64,000 nucleotides of DNA from G965215045 sp965215045 (GTDB lineage: Bacteria; Pseudomonadota; Gammaproteobacteria; JABABF01): contig OZ244031.1 of the NCBI GenBank assembly GCA_965215045.1, forward strand, positions 1,984,001 to 2,048,000. The letters are read 5' to 3'. The translations under genes and the position numbers were made by a program. This document shows, piece after piece, positions 54,995-63,074 of this stretch. The number at the start of each line of letters is the position of its first letter. Positions within the stretch are counted from its first letter, which is position 1. The notes under the pieces were generated by a model that was given only the letters and a program-made list of their open reading frames with translations, made no database searches and was not told where the DNA came from.

Positions 54995-56016
54995 ACGAAG
55001 AATCCTCAGATGGGAAAGAAGAGCGCAAGCAGCAGGAAGAGACACAGCGCCTGTTATTTGAAATCCAGCGGCAACAGCACCGCTGGCAACGTTGGGGCAT
55101 TCGTTTCCGAATCCTGAGAACCATTTTCGTATCACTGCTGCTGCTGGGAGCTGCGATCCTGTTGTTCAGCCCGGGTTTCTTCGGTGGCGGTCCGCAGGTC
55201 GCGGAAATCTTTCCCGTCGGCGAAAAGCGTTCTCTTGTTCCGGGCAACTTGCGCGAGCCGCATATCGCGATGGTACGCTTTGAAGGTCTGCTGGAGGATG
55301 GCGGTGCAGCGGATGCCGAGACGATCAACCAGGGCCTGCGGCACGCTTTTCAATCCGAGGGTGCCCGGGTGGTGGTGCTGTCCATTAACAGCCCGGGAGG
55401 CAGCCCGGTGCAGGCCGGTTATATTTACGATGAAATGCGTCGCTTGCGCGCCCGTCACCAGGACCGCAAACTGTACGCGGTAATCCGTGATATCGGGGCT
55501 TCGGGTGCCTATTATGCCGCCGCTGCCGCAGACCGGATTTACGCTGACCGCGCCAGCCTGGTCGGTTCGATCGGCGTGATCTCCTCCGGCTTCGGGTTTG
55601 TTGAAGCGATGCGCAAGATCGGCGTGGAACGCCGCCTGTACACGGCGGGAGAAAACAAGGGTTTTCTCGACTCCTTCTCCCCGCAAAACCCGGAGCAGGT
55701 GGAAGCCTGGAAGAACACGCTGGACCTGGTGCATCGTCAATTTATCGACCGGGTGCTGGAGGGGCGGGGCGAGCGTCTCAAGGGAGAAAAAGAATTGTTG
55801 TTCAGCGGCTTTATCTGGACCGGGGAGCAGGCACTGGAACTGGGTCTGATCGACGACCTGCAAAGCGTTTCTTCCCTGGCCGCCGCCCTGGACCTCCCGG
55901 AGATTATCGACTACACCATCCAGCCCTCCTGGCCGGAACGGTTTTTTGAAGGCCTGGGAGTGACACTCAGCACGGCCTTCAGCCGCTTGCTGGCAAGCTC
56001 TGGAGGCCTGCGATGA
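54991..56016 (+). CDS. sppA: Signal peptide peptidase SppA, short form (S49)
   Basis: 341 residues. A charged cytoplasmic N-terminus, one membrane anchor (TIFVSLLLLGAAILLFSPGF, about 45-65), then the ClpP-like domain with NSPGGSPVQAGYIYDEM, the nucleophile Ser in DIGASGAYYAA and SLVGSIGVISSGFGF. The lysine base is expected downstream, as in the short SppA class. It degrades leftover signal peptides. ATGA overlaps join it to rluC and yceD. Confidence 0.9.
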   Translation: MNEESSDGKEERKQQEETQRLLFEIQRQQHRWQRWGIRFRILRTIFVSLLLLGAAILLFSPGFFGGGPQVAEIFPVGEKRSLVPGNLREPHIAMVRFEGLLEDGGAADAETINQGLRHAFQSEGARVVVLSINSPGGSPVQAGYIYDEMRRLRARHQDRKLYAVIRDIGASGAYYAAAAADRIYADRASLVGSIGVISSGFGFVEAMRKIGVERRLYTAGENKGFLDSFSPQNPEQVEAWKNTLDLVHRQFIDRVLEGRGERLKGEKELLFSGFIWTGEQALELGLIDDLQSVSSLAAALDLPEIIDYTIQPSWPERFFEGLGVTLSTAFSRLLASSGGLR

Positions 56017-56495
56017 AGCGGGCCAAGAGCGCGTTCCCCGAACGCATCTCCGTCACCGAGCTCAGTCAGCAGGAGGTGTGGCAGAGTTCCTTTCCGGGAG
56101 AAATGTTGCGGCGCCTGCAAAATGAACACGGTACGACATCGGGTGCCTGGCGGGTGGAGTTGCGCTACATTCGCGCACACAAGGGGCGCCCGGCGATTTC
56201 CGGGGAACTGAGCGGGGTGCTGCAACCCGTGTGTCAACGCTGCCTGCAGCCCATGCAGGTGCAACTGCAGCTGCGCTTCTTCTGGGGCCTGGTGCGCGAT
56301 GATCACGAGGCCCAATCCCTGCCGAAGGAACTGGACCCGGTGCAGTTGTCGGGTAATTCCCTGGATTTATGCGCGGCCCTGGAAGACGAAGTCCTGTTGT
56401 CGATGCCGGTCGCCTACCTGCATGATGCCGGCGAATGCCTGCCGCCCTCGACCCGGAACCGTTTAAAAAAAGCGCCGCTCGGCGCGAGAAGTTAA
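56013..56495 (+). CDS. yceD: YceD/DUF177 family protein (23S rRNA accumulation protein)
   Basis: 160 residues. The conserved CQRCLQPM cysteine pair and the downstream DLCAALEDEVLLSMPVAYLH match DUF177, always placed before rpmF. The family is needed for 23S rRNA accumulation in E. coli and plants. It overlaps sppA by ATGA; maf, often found between them in Pseudomonas, is missing. Confidence 0.88.
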   Translation: MKRAKSAFPERISVTELSQQEVWQSSFPGEMLRRLQNEHGTTSGAWRVELRYIRAHKGRPAISGELSGVLQPVCQRCLQPMQVQLQLRFFWGLVRDDHEAQSLPKELDPVQLSGNSLDLCAALEDEVLLSMPVAYLHDAGECLPPSTRNRLKKAPLGARS

Positions 56496-56512
56496 GCAAG
56501 AGGAAAATTGAA

Positions 56513-56737
56513 ATGGCGGTGCAAAAAAAACGCAAAACCCGTTCCCGGCGCGACATGCGGCGTTCGCATGACGCTCTTTCACAGCCGGCGCTCTCCACCG
56601 ACGAGCTCAGCGGTGAACGGCACCAGCGGCATCACCTGGGCCGGGACGGCTTCTACCGCGGTCGCCGCGTGCTGGTGATCAAGGAAAAAGACGCGGCAAA
56701 ACGGGGTGATGACGACGCAGCAGATACCGGGGGCTGA
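56513..56737 (+). CDS. rpmF: Ribosomal protein L32, extended
   Basis: 74 residues against the usual 55-60. MAVQKKRKTRSRRDMRRSHD and HLGRDGFYRGRRVL are the L32 core. The extra 15-17 residues (KEKDAAKRGDDD...) run past the normal end and overlap plsX by 29 bp. AGAGGA upstream of the ATG is a good ribosome site. It lacks the zinc cysteines, as enterobacterial L32 does. Confidence 0.93.
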   Translation: MAVQKKRKTRSRRDMRRSHDALSQPALSTDELSGERHQRHHLGRDGFYRGRRVLVIKEKDAAKRGDDDAADTGG

Positions 56738-57722
56738 GCAGGGGCTTTGCATCGCCGTCGATGCAAACGGCGGCGAGGGGGGACTGGAAGCCATCCTGGG
56801 CGGCGTAGCGCGCTGCCTTGAGCAAGATACCCGGGTGCGCATCCTGCTGGCCGGGGATCGCACCGTGCTGGAGCGGGAATTGCCGCAGCGATTGCCGCCC
56901 CCCCTGCATTCCAGGGTCGAGCTGCTGCACGCCGAAGAGGTCATCGGTGAAGGTGAAAATCTCAATGTCTCCCTGCGGCGCAAGACCCGGTCTTCCCTGC
57001 ACGCCATTGTCGACGCCCTGTGCGAAGGGCGGGCACACGCCTGTATCAGCAGCGGCAACAGTGCCGCACTGGCCGGCGTGGCACAGCTGCGACTGGGAGT
57101 TTTCCCCACCGTGGAACGGCCCGCCTTCTGTTGTCGCCTGCCGCACGAGGGCGGCTACAGCTACCTGCTGGACGTGGGTGCTTATGTCGATGTCCCACCG
57201 CATCGCCTGCTGCAATTCGCACACCTGGGCACCGCCCTGGCCACCAGTAACGGTTGTCCCACACCCAGGGTGGCACTGCTCAATATCGGTGCCGAGAAGA
57301 GCAAGGGCAACCGGCAGGTATCGCGCGCTGCCCGGTTATTACAGGAGGTGCGGGAACTGAATTACACGGGTTTCGTCGAGGGGCACCAGTTGTTCGAAGG
57401 TGTCGCCGATGTCATTGTCTGTGACGGCTTTGCCGGTAACGTCGCCCTCAAGGCCTCCGAGGGTGCCGCCGCGTACCTGGTGCACCACCTGCGGAGCTGG
57501 CTGGGGGAAGAGGGACTGGCGCACACCCGGGAGATCGACCCCCGCAGTTACAATGGCGCCCTGTTGCTGGGCTTGCGCGGCACGGTGGTTAAAAGTCATG
57601 GGCGCGCAGACCGGGTGGCCTTTTTTCATTCCATGGAATACGCCGCTGGCCAGGCGCGCTGCCCGGTACTGACGACATTGGCTGAACGTTTCACGGCTGG
57701 GCAGGCGCAAAACATCTCATGA
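56709..57722 (+). CDS. plsX: Phosphate acyltransferase PlsX
   Basis: 337 residues. It makes acyl-phosphate from acyl-ACP for phospholipid synthesis. The usual N-terminal DAMGGD appears as DANGGEGG, a small divergence; SSGNSAALAG, NIGAEKSKGN and VCDGFAGNVALKASEG are conserved. ATG 56709; a GTG one codon earlier is possible. The start lies inside rpmF and the stop overlaps fabD by ATGA. Confidence 0.9.
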   Translation: MTTQQIPGAEQGLCIAVDANGGEGGLEAILGGVARCLEQDTRVRILLAGDRTVLERELPQRLPPPLHSRVELLHAEEVIGEGENLNVSLRRKTRSSLHAIVDALCEGRAHACISSGNSAALAGVAQLRLGVFPTVERPAFCCRLPHEGGYSYLLDVGAYVDVPPHRLLQFAHLGTALATSNGCPTPRVALLNIGAEKSKGNRQVSRAARLLQEVRELNYTGFVEGHQLFEGVADVIVCDGFAGNVALKASEGAAAYLVHHLRSWLGEEGLAHTREIDPRSYNGALLLGLRGTVVKSHGRADRVAFFHSMEYAAGQARCPVLTTLAERFTAGQAQNIS

Positions 57723-58660
57723 GCGCAGCGGAGACAGCACTGGCTTTCTGGTTTCCCGGGCAGGGTTCCCAGTCGGTCGGCATGTTGCAGAGTTTTGCCG
57801 GGGAAAAAACCGCGCGCCAGACCTGGGCCGAGGCCGCCGACGCACTGGATTTTGACCTGCTGGCACTGGTGCGGGACGGCCCGGAGCAAAAATTGCGTCT
57901 GACCGAGTATGCCCAGCCGGCGTTGCTGGCCGCCGGCGTGCTGCTATGGCGCCTGTGGGGCGAGCGGGGCGGGACAAGCCCCGGCTGGCTGGCCGGCCAT
58001 AGCCTGGGGGAGTTCACCGCCCTGGTCTGTGCCGGTTCCCTGGATTTTGCCCCGGCACTGCGACTGGTGCGCCAGCGGGGCCGTTTCATGCAGAGTGCCG
58101 TGGAGCTCGGCCGGGGAGGCATGAGCGCGGTGTTGGGACTGGAAGATCAACAGGTGGAAAACTGCTGTGCCGAGGTGGATGAGAAATTTTCCGTGGAGGC
58201 GGTTAACTACAATGCCCCGGGCCAGGTGGTGATCGCCGGCGAGCGGGAGGGAGTCGAACAGGCCGCCCGCTTGTGTCGCCAGGCCGGGGCAAAACACATT
58301 GCCCCGCTGCCGGTCAGCGCCCCTTTTCACACGCGCCTCATGCGACCGGCGGGGGAGAAACTGGCACGGGAACTGGCGCAATTGGAATTGCGTCCGCCCG
58401 CTGTGCCGGTGGTACACAACGTGCATGCCGAGACAGAAGCGGATACCGCAGAGATCCAGGCCCTGCTGGTGCGGCAGATTTACAGCCCGGTGCGCTGGAG
58501 CCAATGCGTGCGGCGAATGGTGGCCCTGGGCGTCAAAACCGCGGTGGAATGTGGGCCCGGCAAGGTGCTCTGCGGTTTGGGACGCCGGATTGAGCGGCCG
58601 ATGCGCTGCCTGCCCCTGGACCCGGAGACGGCTTTTTCCCAGGCACTGAGCGCGGTATGA
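57719..58660 (+). CDS. fabD: Malonyl-CoA:ACP transacylase
   Basis: 313 residues. FPGQGSQSVGM near the start, the nucleophile Ser in AGHSLGEFTALV, the Arg in RQRGRFMQ, and PVSAPFHTRLM with the catalytic His. It loads malonyl onto ACP. ATGA overlaps with plsX and fabG show tight coupling. Confidence 0.95.
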   Translation: MSAAETALAFWFPGQGSQSVGMLQSFAGEKTARQTWAEAADALDFDLLALVRDGPEQKLRLTEYAQPALLAAGVLLWRLWGERGGTSPGWLAGHSLGEFTALVCAGSLDFAPALRLVRQRGRFMQSAVELGRGGMSAVLGLEDQQVENCCAEVDEKFSVEAVNYNAPGQVVIAGEREGVEQAARLCRQAGAKHIAPLPVSAPFHTRLMRPAGEKLARELAQLELRPPAVPVVHNVHAETEADTAEIQALLVRQIYSPVRWSQCVRRMVALGVKTAVECGPGKVLCGLGRRIERPMRCLPLDPETAFSQALSAV

Positions 58661-59427
58661 ACACCGGCAATTTCGAGTCCGGAGATCCTTCCCTGCAGGC
58701 CAGGGTCACGCTGGTGAGCGGTGCCAGCCGCGGCATCGGGGCCGGGGTGGCGCTGGCGCTGGCCCGGGCCGGGGCCCGGGTGGTCGGCACGGCGACCACG
58801 GAAGCCGGGGCGCAGGGCATCACCGGGCAGTTGGCGGAATACGGCGGCCGGGGCACGGTCCTGGACTTGCGCCTGGCAGAGTCCATAGAAAACTGTGTGG
58901 CCGGTATCCGGGAACGCGAAGGGGCGGTGCAAATCCTGGTTAACAATGCCGGGGTGGTGCAAGACGCCCTGCTCATGCGCATGAAGGAGGAAGAATGGCG
59001 CAGCGTGCTGGAAACCGACCTGGATTCCGTCTACCGGATGAGCCGCGCGGTGGTGCGGGACATGATCCGGGCACGGGAGGGACGGATTATTAATATCGGT
59101 TCGGTGGTCGCCAGCAGCGGCAATATCGGACAGAGCAACTACGCGGCCGCCAAGGCCGGCATGGAGGGTTTCAGCCGCGCCCTGGCACTGGAGCTGGGCA
59201 GCCGCGGGGTCACGGTCAACACGGTGGCCCCGGGCTTCATCGACACGGATATGAGCCGTGCCCTGGGCGAACAACAGCGGGAAGCACTGCTGCAGCGTAT
59301 CCCACTGGGGCGCCTGGGCCGGGTGGAAGAAGTCGCAGAAGCGGTGCTCTACCTGGCCGGGAAGGGCGGGGCGTACATCACCGGCACCACGCTCCACGTC
59401 AACGGGGGAATGTATTTTGGCGGCTGA
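58657..59427 (+). CDS. fabG: 3-Oxoacyl-ACP reductase
   Basis: 256 residues, NADPH-dependent SDR. SGASRGIGAGVA cofactor loop, NNAGVVQD, catalytic Ser in INIGSVVAS and YAAAK, and PGFIDTDM. It carries out the first reduction of fatty-acid elongation. It overlaps fabD by ATGA. Confidence 0.95.
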   Translation: MNTGNFESGDPSLQARVTLVSGASRGIGAGVALALARAGARVVGTATTEAGAQGITGQLAEYGGRGTVLDLRLAESIENCVAGIREREGAVQILVNNAGVVQDALLMRMKEEEWRSVLETDLDSVYRMSRAVVRDMIRAREGRIINIGSVVASSGNIGQSNYAAAKAGMEGFSRALALELGSRGVTVNTVAPGFIDTDMSRALGEQQREALLQRIPLGRLGRVEEVAEAVLYLAGKGGAYITGTTLHVNGGMYFGG

Positions 59428-59483
59428 CTGCAGGCCGCTTCGGGGCGTGGGCTCAAGGGGCCCTGTAAGGACCGAAAATAGAG

Positions 59484-59489
59484 TAGAAT
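59484..59489 (+). promoter_or_regulatory. Candidate -10 box for acpP
   Basis: TAGAAT, 65 bp before the acpP ATG, in the 126-bp gap after fabG, one of the few real gaps in this cluster. acpP commonly has its own strong promoter. The -35 match is weak. Confidence 0.3.
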
Positions 59490-59553
59490 AGCACCCTGCC
59501 AACGGCCTGTGTCAGAGGCATTACCGGAAAAATAACACGGAGAAATTTTACCG

Positions 59554-59793
59554 ATGAGCGTTGAAGAACAAGTTAAAAAAATTATCGCCTCGCAGCTCAG
59601 CGTGGACGTGCAAAACATCGACAACAGCAATTCTTTTGTCGAAGACTTGGGGGCTGATTCACTGGATACCGTGGAACTGGTGATGGCCTTGGAAGAGGCT
59701 TTTGACATGGAAATCCCCGATGAAGACGTCGAAGAAATCAGCACCGTGCAGAAAGCGATCGACTACATAGAAAAACACCGCCAACAAAAGTAA
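59554..59793 (+). CDS. acpP: Acyl carrier protein
   Basis: 79 residues, very acidic. The phosphopantetheine serine is in LGADSLDTVELVM. It carries growing acyl chains for the Fab enzymes encoded around it. GGAG lies about eleven bases before the ATG. Confidence 0.97.
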   Translation: MSVEEQVKKIIASQLSVDVQNIDNSNSFVEDLGADSLDTVELVMALEEAFDMEIPDEDVEEISTVQKAIDYIEKHRQQK

Positions 59794-59862
59794 TTTTTTC
59801 CAGGTTTTCCCAGCCTCCAATTTGTCTCCAGGGCGCGGCGCTCCCTAAAGACCCCCGATCGA

Positions 59863-61104
59863 ATGCATGGCCGGAGAGTTGTAGTCACCGGTCTCGGCAT
59901 GGTCAGTCCGCTGGGCACAGATGTGGAGAGCAGCTGGGCGGCAATCCTGGAGGGCAAAAGCGGCATTGCCCCGATTCAAAATTTTGACACTTCCGCCCTG
60001 CCGGTGCATTTTGGCGGCCAGGTCGATGACTTTGACACTGAACAATGGCTTCCCGCACGGGATGCCCGCCGGATGGACCCTTTTATCCATTACGCGGCTG
60101 CTGCCGCCAGCCAGGCGTGGCAGGATGCCGGCATCGAAATTACCCGGGACAATGCCGGGCGCAGTGGTGCGATCGTCGGTTCCGGGATCGGCGGCCTGGG
60201 CTCCATTGAAAAAAATACCCTGTTGTTACACCGGGAAGGTGCCCGGCGTATTTCCCCGTTTTTTGTGCCCGGCTCCATTATCAACATGGCCGCTGGCTAC
60301 CTGGCCGTGCGTTACGGCCTGCAGGGCGTCAACCTGGCAACCGTTACCGCCTGCGCCAGCGGCATGCACGCGATTGCCGTCTCCGCGCGTCTGATCGCAG
60401 CGGGCGATGCCGAACTGATGTTGGCCGGCGGTGCGGAATGCGCCATCACCCCCCTGGGAGTCGCAGGCTTTGCCGCCGCCCGCGCCCTGTCGACACGCAA
60501 CGAAGCGCCCGCGGAAGCCAGCCGTCCCTGGGACCGGGAGCGCGACGGTTTCGTGCTGGGAGACGGTGCCGGCATCCTGGTACTGGAGGAATACGAGACC
60601 GCACGCGCCCGGGGTGCGCGCATGTACGGCGAACTGCTGGGCGTCGGTCAAAGTGCCGATGCTTTCCATATCACCGCACCGCCCGAAGACGGGCACGGGG
60701 CCGTGGAGGCGATGCTGAATGCGCTGCGGGATGCGCAACTCGATGCCGCAGAAGTGCAGTACGTCAATGCCCACGGGACTTCCACCCTCGCCGGCGACCT
60801 GGCGGAGACACGCGCCCTGCAACAGGTGTTCGGCGGGGCGGTGAGCAAACTCGCCGTGAGTTCCACCAAGTCGATGATCGGGCACCTGCTGGGTGCTGCC
60901 GGTGCCGTGGAGGCAATTTTTTGCCTGCTGGCCATTCGCGACCAGGTGGCACCGCCGACCATCAACCTGCAGAACCCCGGTGAAGGATGCACCCTGGATT
61001 ATGTGGCGGAGGGGGCGCGCCAGATGCCGATCGATGCCGTGTTGAGCAATTCATTTGGTTTTGGCGGCACCAACGGTTCCCTGCTGTTTCGGCGCCTGCA
61101 CTGA
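59863..61104 (+). CDS. fabF: 3-Oxoacyl-ACP synthase II (FabF)
   Basis: 413 residues, thiolase fold. Catalytic Cys in VTACASGMHAI, His in NAHGTSTLAGD and His in STKSMIGHLLGAAG; C-terminal NSFGFGGTNGSLLF. It extends acyl chains and sets cis-vaccenate levels with temperature. pabC, which often follows it, is missing; a repeat tract takes its place. Confidence 0.95.
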   Translation: MHGRRVVVTGLGMVSPLGTDVESSWAAILEGKSGIAPIQNFDTSALPVHFGGQVDDFDTEQWLPARDARRMDPFIHYAAAAASQAWQDAGIEITRDNAGRSGAIVGSGIGGLGSIEKNTLLLHREGARRISPFFVPGSIINMAAGYLAVRYGLQGVNLATVTACASGMHAIAVSARLIAAGDAELMLAGGAECAITPLGVAGFAAARALSTRNEAPAEASRPWDRERDGFVLGDGAGILVLEEYETARARGARMYGELLGVGQSADAFHITAPPEDGHGAVEAMLNALRDAQLDAAEVQYVNAHGTSTLAGDLAETRALQQVFGGAVSKLAVSSTKSMIGHLLGAAGAVEAIFCLLAIRDQVAPPTINLQNPGEGCTLDYVAEGARQMPIDAVLSNSFGFGGTNGSLLFRRLH

Positions 61105-61119
61105 AAAGCCCCGCCGACG

Positions 61120-62439
61120 ATGCGCCGAAGTGGATCGCGCGTCTCCCGGCTCCTGCCGAGCATGCGTCGGGGCGGGGCGCGTATTATCCTCCGGCTCTTG
61201 CCGAGCATGCGCCGGGGCGGGGCGCGTATTATCCTCCGGCTCCTGCCGAGCATGCGCCGGGGCGGGGCGCGTATCCTCCGGCTCCTGCTGAGCATGCGTC
61301 GGGGCGGGGCGCGTATTATCCTCCGGCTCCTGCCGAGCATGCGCCGGGGCGGGGCGCGTATCCTCCGGCTCCTGCCGAGCATGCGCCGGGACGGGGCGCG
61401 TATTATCCTCCGCCCCCTGCTGACGGCACTGCTGGGCCTGTCGCTGATCGCCGGGGCTTCGATGTTCATGGTGCAACGTTACCTGGACGCCCCTTTGGAA
61501 CTGCCTGCTGCGGGCATTGATTACCAGCTGCGGCCGGGTGCCTCCCTGGGGTCGATGACTGAAGAACTTGCACAGAAGGGTATTTTGCGCAATCCTCTAC
61601 CATTGCGCCTGTGGGCGCGCCTGGCCGGGTTGGAGAGAAAAATGATCGCCGGAGAATATCACTTGCAGGCCGGAACCAGCCGGCGGGAACTGCTGGAGCA
61701 ATTGCGCACCGGCCGGGTCAAGGAGTATGCGGCGGCACTGATCGAAGGTTGGACTTTCCGCCGCATGATGGCCTACCTGCACAGCCTGCCCGCCCTGGAA
61801 AAAACCCTGCCCGGGGTGGAGGAGACGGAAATCCTGCAGCAGCTGGGTATCAACGGGCACACATCCGCCGAAGGACTGTTTTTCCCGGATACCTATAATT
61901 TCCGGCGCGGCGTCTCCGACCTGGATATCATGCGCCGGGCGCACCGGCGCCTGAACGAAGTCCTGGAGTTGGAATGGAAATACCGGGATGCGGGACTCCC
62001 CCTGGATTCTCCCTACGAAGCCCTGACCCTGGCTTCGATCATTGAGAAGGAGACCGCCGTGCCGGCCGAGCGCGGCCGCATCGCCGGGGTATTTGTGCGC
62101 CGTTTGCAACGCGGCATGCGCCTGGAAGCGGACCCGACCGTGATCTATGGCCTCGGGGAAAATTTCCGCGGTTCCCTGAGACAACGGCATCTGCGTGACC
62201 GGGATAATCCTTATAACAGTTACCGCCGGCACGGTTTGCCGCCGACTCCGATCGCCCTGCCGGGGCTGGCTTCCATCCAGGCGGCCTTGCACCCGGAAGA
62301 TGGCGACAGTCTGTACTTTGTTGCGCGCGGCGATGGCAGCCATGTTTTTTCTGCCAGCCTGTCACAGCACCTGCGCGCAGTGGCGGATTATCGCCGCCTG
62401 CAGAGGCGGGATTCTGCAAACGCGGAAAACCATCCATGA
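61120..62439 (+). CDS. mltG: Endolytic murein transglycosylase MltG, with repeated basic N-terminus
   Basis: 439 residues from the first ATG, 352 from the last repeat ATG (61381), the latter close to the E. coli 340. After the repeats comes one membrane segment (LLTALLGLSLIAGASMFMV), a LysM-like region, and the YceG catalytic domain with LASIIEKETAVPAER, whose Glu is catalytic. It cuts nascent glycan strands at the inner membrane and helps set chain length. The repeats give a cytoplasmic leader of six SMRRGGAR units. The first ATG is 15 bp after fabF; which of seven ATGs is used is unknown. ATGA overlap with tmk. Confidence 0.9.
   Translation: MRRSGSRVSRLLPSMRRGGARIILRLLPSMRRGGARIILRLLPSMRRGGARILRLLLSMRRGGARIILRLLPSMRRGGARILRLLPSMRRDGARIILRPLLTALLGLSLIAGASMFMVQRYLDAPLELPAAGIDYQLRPGASLGSMTEELAQKGILRNPLPLRLWARLAGLERKMIAGEYHLQAGTSRRELLEQLRTGRVKEYAAALIEGWTFRRMMAYLHSLPALEKTLPGVEETEILQQLGINGHTSAEGLFFPDTYNFRRGVSDLDIMRRAHRRLNEVLELEWKYRDAGLPLDSPYEALTLASIIEKETAVPAERGRIAGVFVRRLQRGMRLEADPTVIYGLGENFRGSLRQRHLRDRDNPYNSYRRHGLPPTPIALPGLASIQAALHPEDGDSLYFVARGDGSHVFSASLSQHLRAVADYRRLQRRDSANAENHP
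61135..61411 (+). repeat. 42/45-bp tandem repeats at the mltG 5' end
   Basis: The unit, reading RIILRLLPSMRRGGA or one residue shorter, is repeated about six times between 61135 and 61411. An in-frame ATG recurs at 61120, 61162, 61207, 61252, 61294, 61339 and 61381, spaced 42 or 45 bp. All spacings are multiples of three, so the mltG frame is kept. The copies differ by a few substitutions. Confidence 0.95.
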
Positions 62440-63074
62440 AAGAGCGTGAGTATCCCGGCTACCTGGTGACCCTGGAGGGTGTGGAGGGTTCCGGCAAGAG
62501 CAGCAGCATGGAGTTTTTGCGCCGCTGCCTGGAACAGCGGGGACACACGGTGCAGCTGTGCCGGGAGCCGGGCGGCACGCCCCTGGCCGAGCACCTTCGC
62601 GATTTGTTGTTGCAGCCCGATGCGCGGGAAGAGGAGATGATCCCGATGACCGAATTGCTGCTGATCTTTGCCGCCCGCGCCCAGCATCTGCAACATCGCA
62701 TCCGCCCGGCATTGGAGCGTGGCGAGTGGGTTTTGTGCGATCGTTTTACCGATTCCACCTACGCCTACCAGGGTGGTGCGCTGGGCCTGGGAGAAAGTCG
62801 GGTGGCACTGCTGGAGGAATTGGTGCAGGGGACCTTGCGGCCGGACCTGTGCCTGGTTTTCGACCTGCCCCCGGAACAGGGACTGGGGCGTGCTGAGCAG
62901 AGCGATCGGATCGGTGCCCGGGGACTGGAATTTCATCGGCGGGTGCGGCGCACTTACCTGGAACGGGCGGCGCGCGCCCCCGAGCGTTTCGCGGTGATCG
63001 ATGCCAGCGTCTGTGAACAGGAAGTGCAAGCCATGTTGGAGCAGGCACTGCAAAGGCTGGTGCCGGACTCGTGA
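62436..63074 (+). CDS. tmk: Thymidylate kinase
   Basis: 212 residues. P-loop EGVEGSGKSS, dTMP-binding CDRFTDSTYAYQGG, and a REPGGTPLAE segment. The lid arginines follow in the RIGARGLEFHRRVR part. It phosphorylates dTMP. ATGA overlap with mltG and GTGA overlap with holB; mltG-tmk-holB is the standard order. Confidence 0.95.
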   Translation: MKEREYPGYLVTLEGVEGSGKSSSMEFLRRCLEQRGHTVQLCREPGGTPLAEHLRDLLLQPDAREEEMIPMTELLLIFAARAQHLQHRIRPALERGEWVLCDRFTDSTYAYQGGALGLGESRVALLEELVQGTLRPDLCLVFDLPPEQGLGRAEQSDRIGARGLEFHRRVRRTYLERAARAPERFAVIDASVCEQEVQAMLEQALQRLVPDS

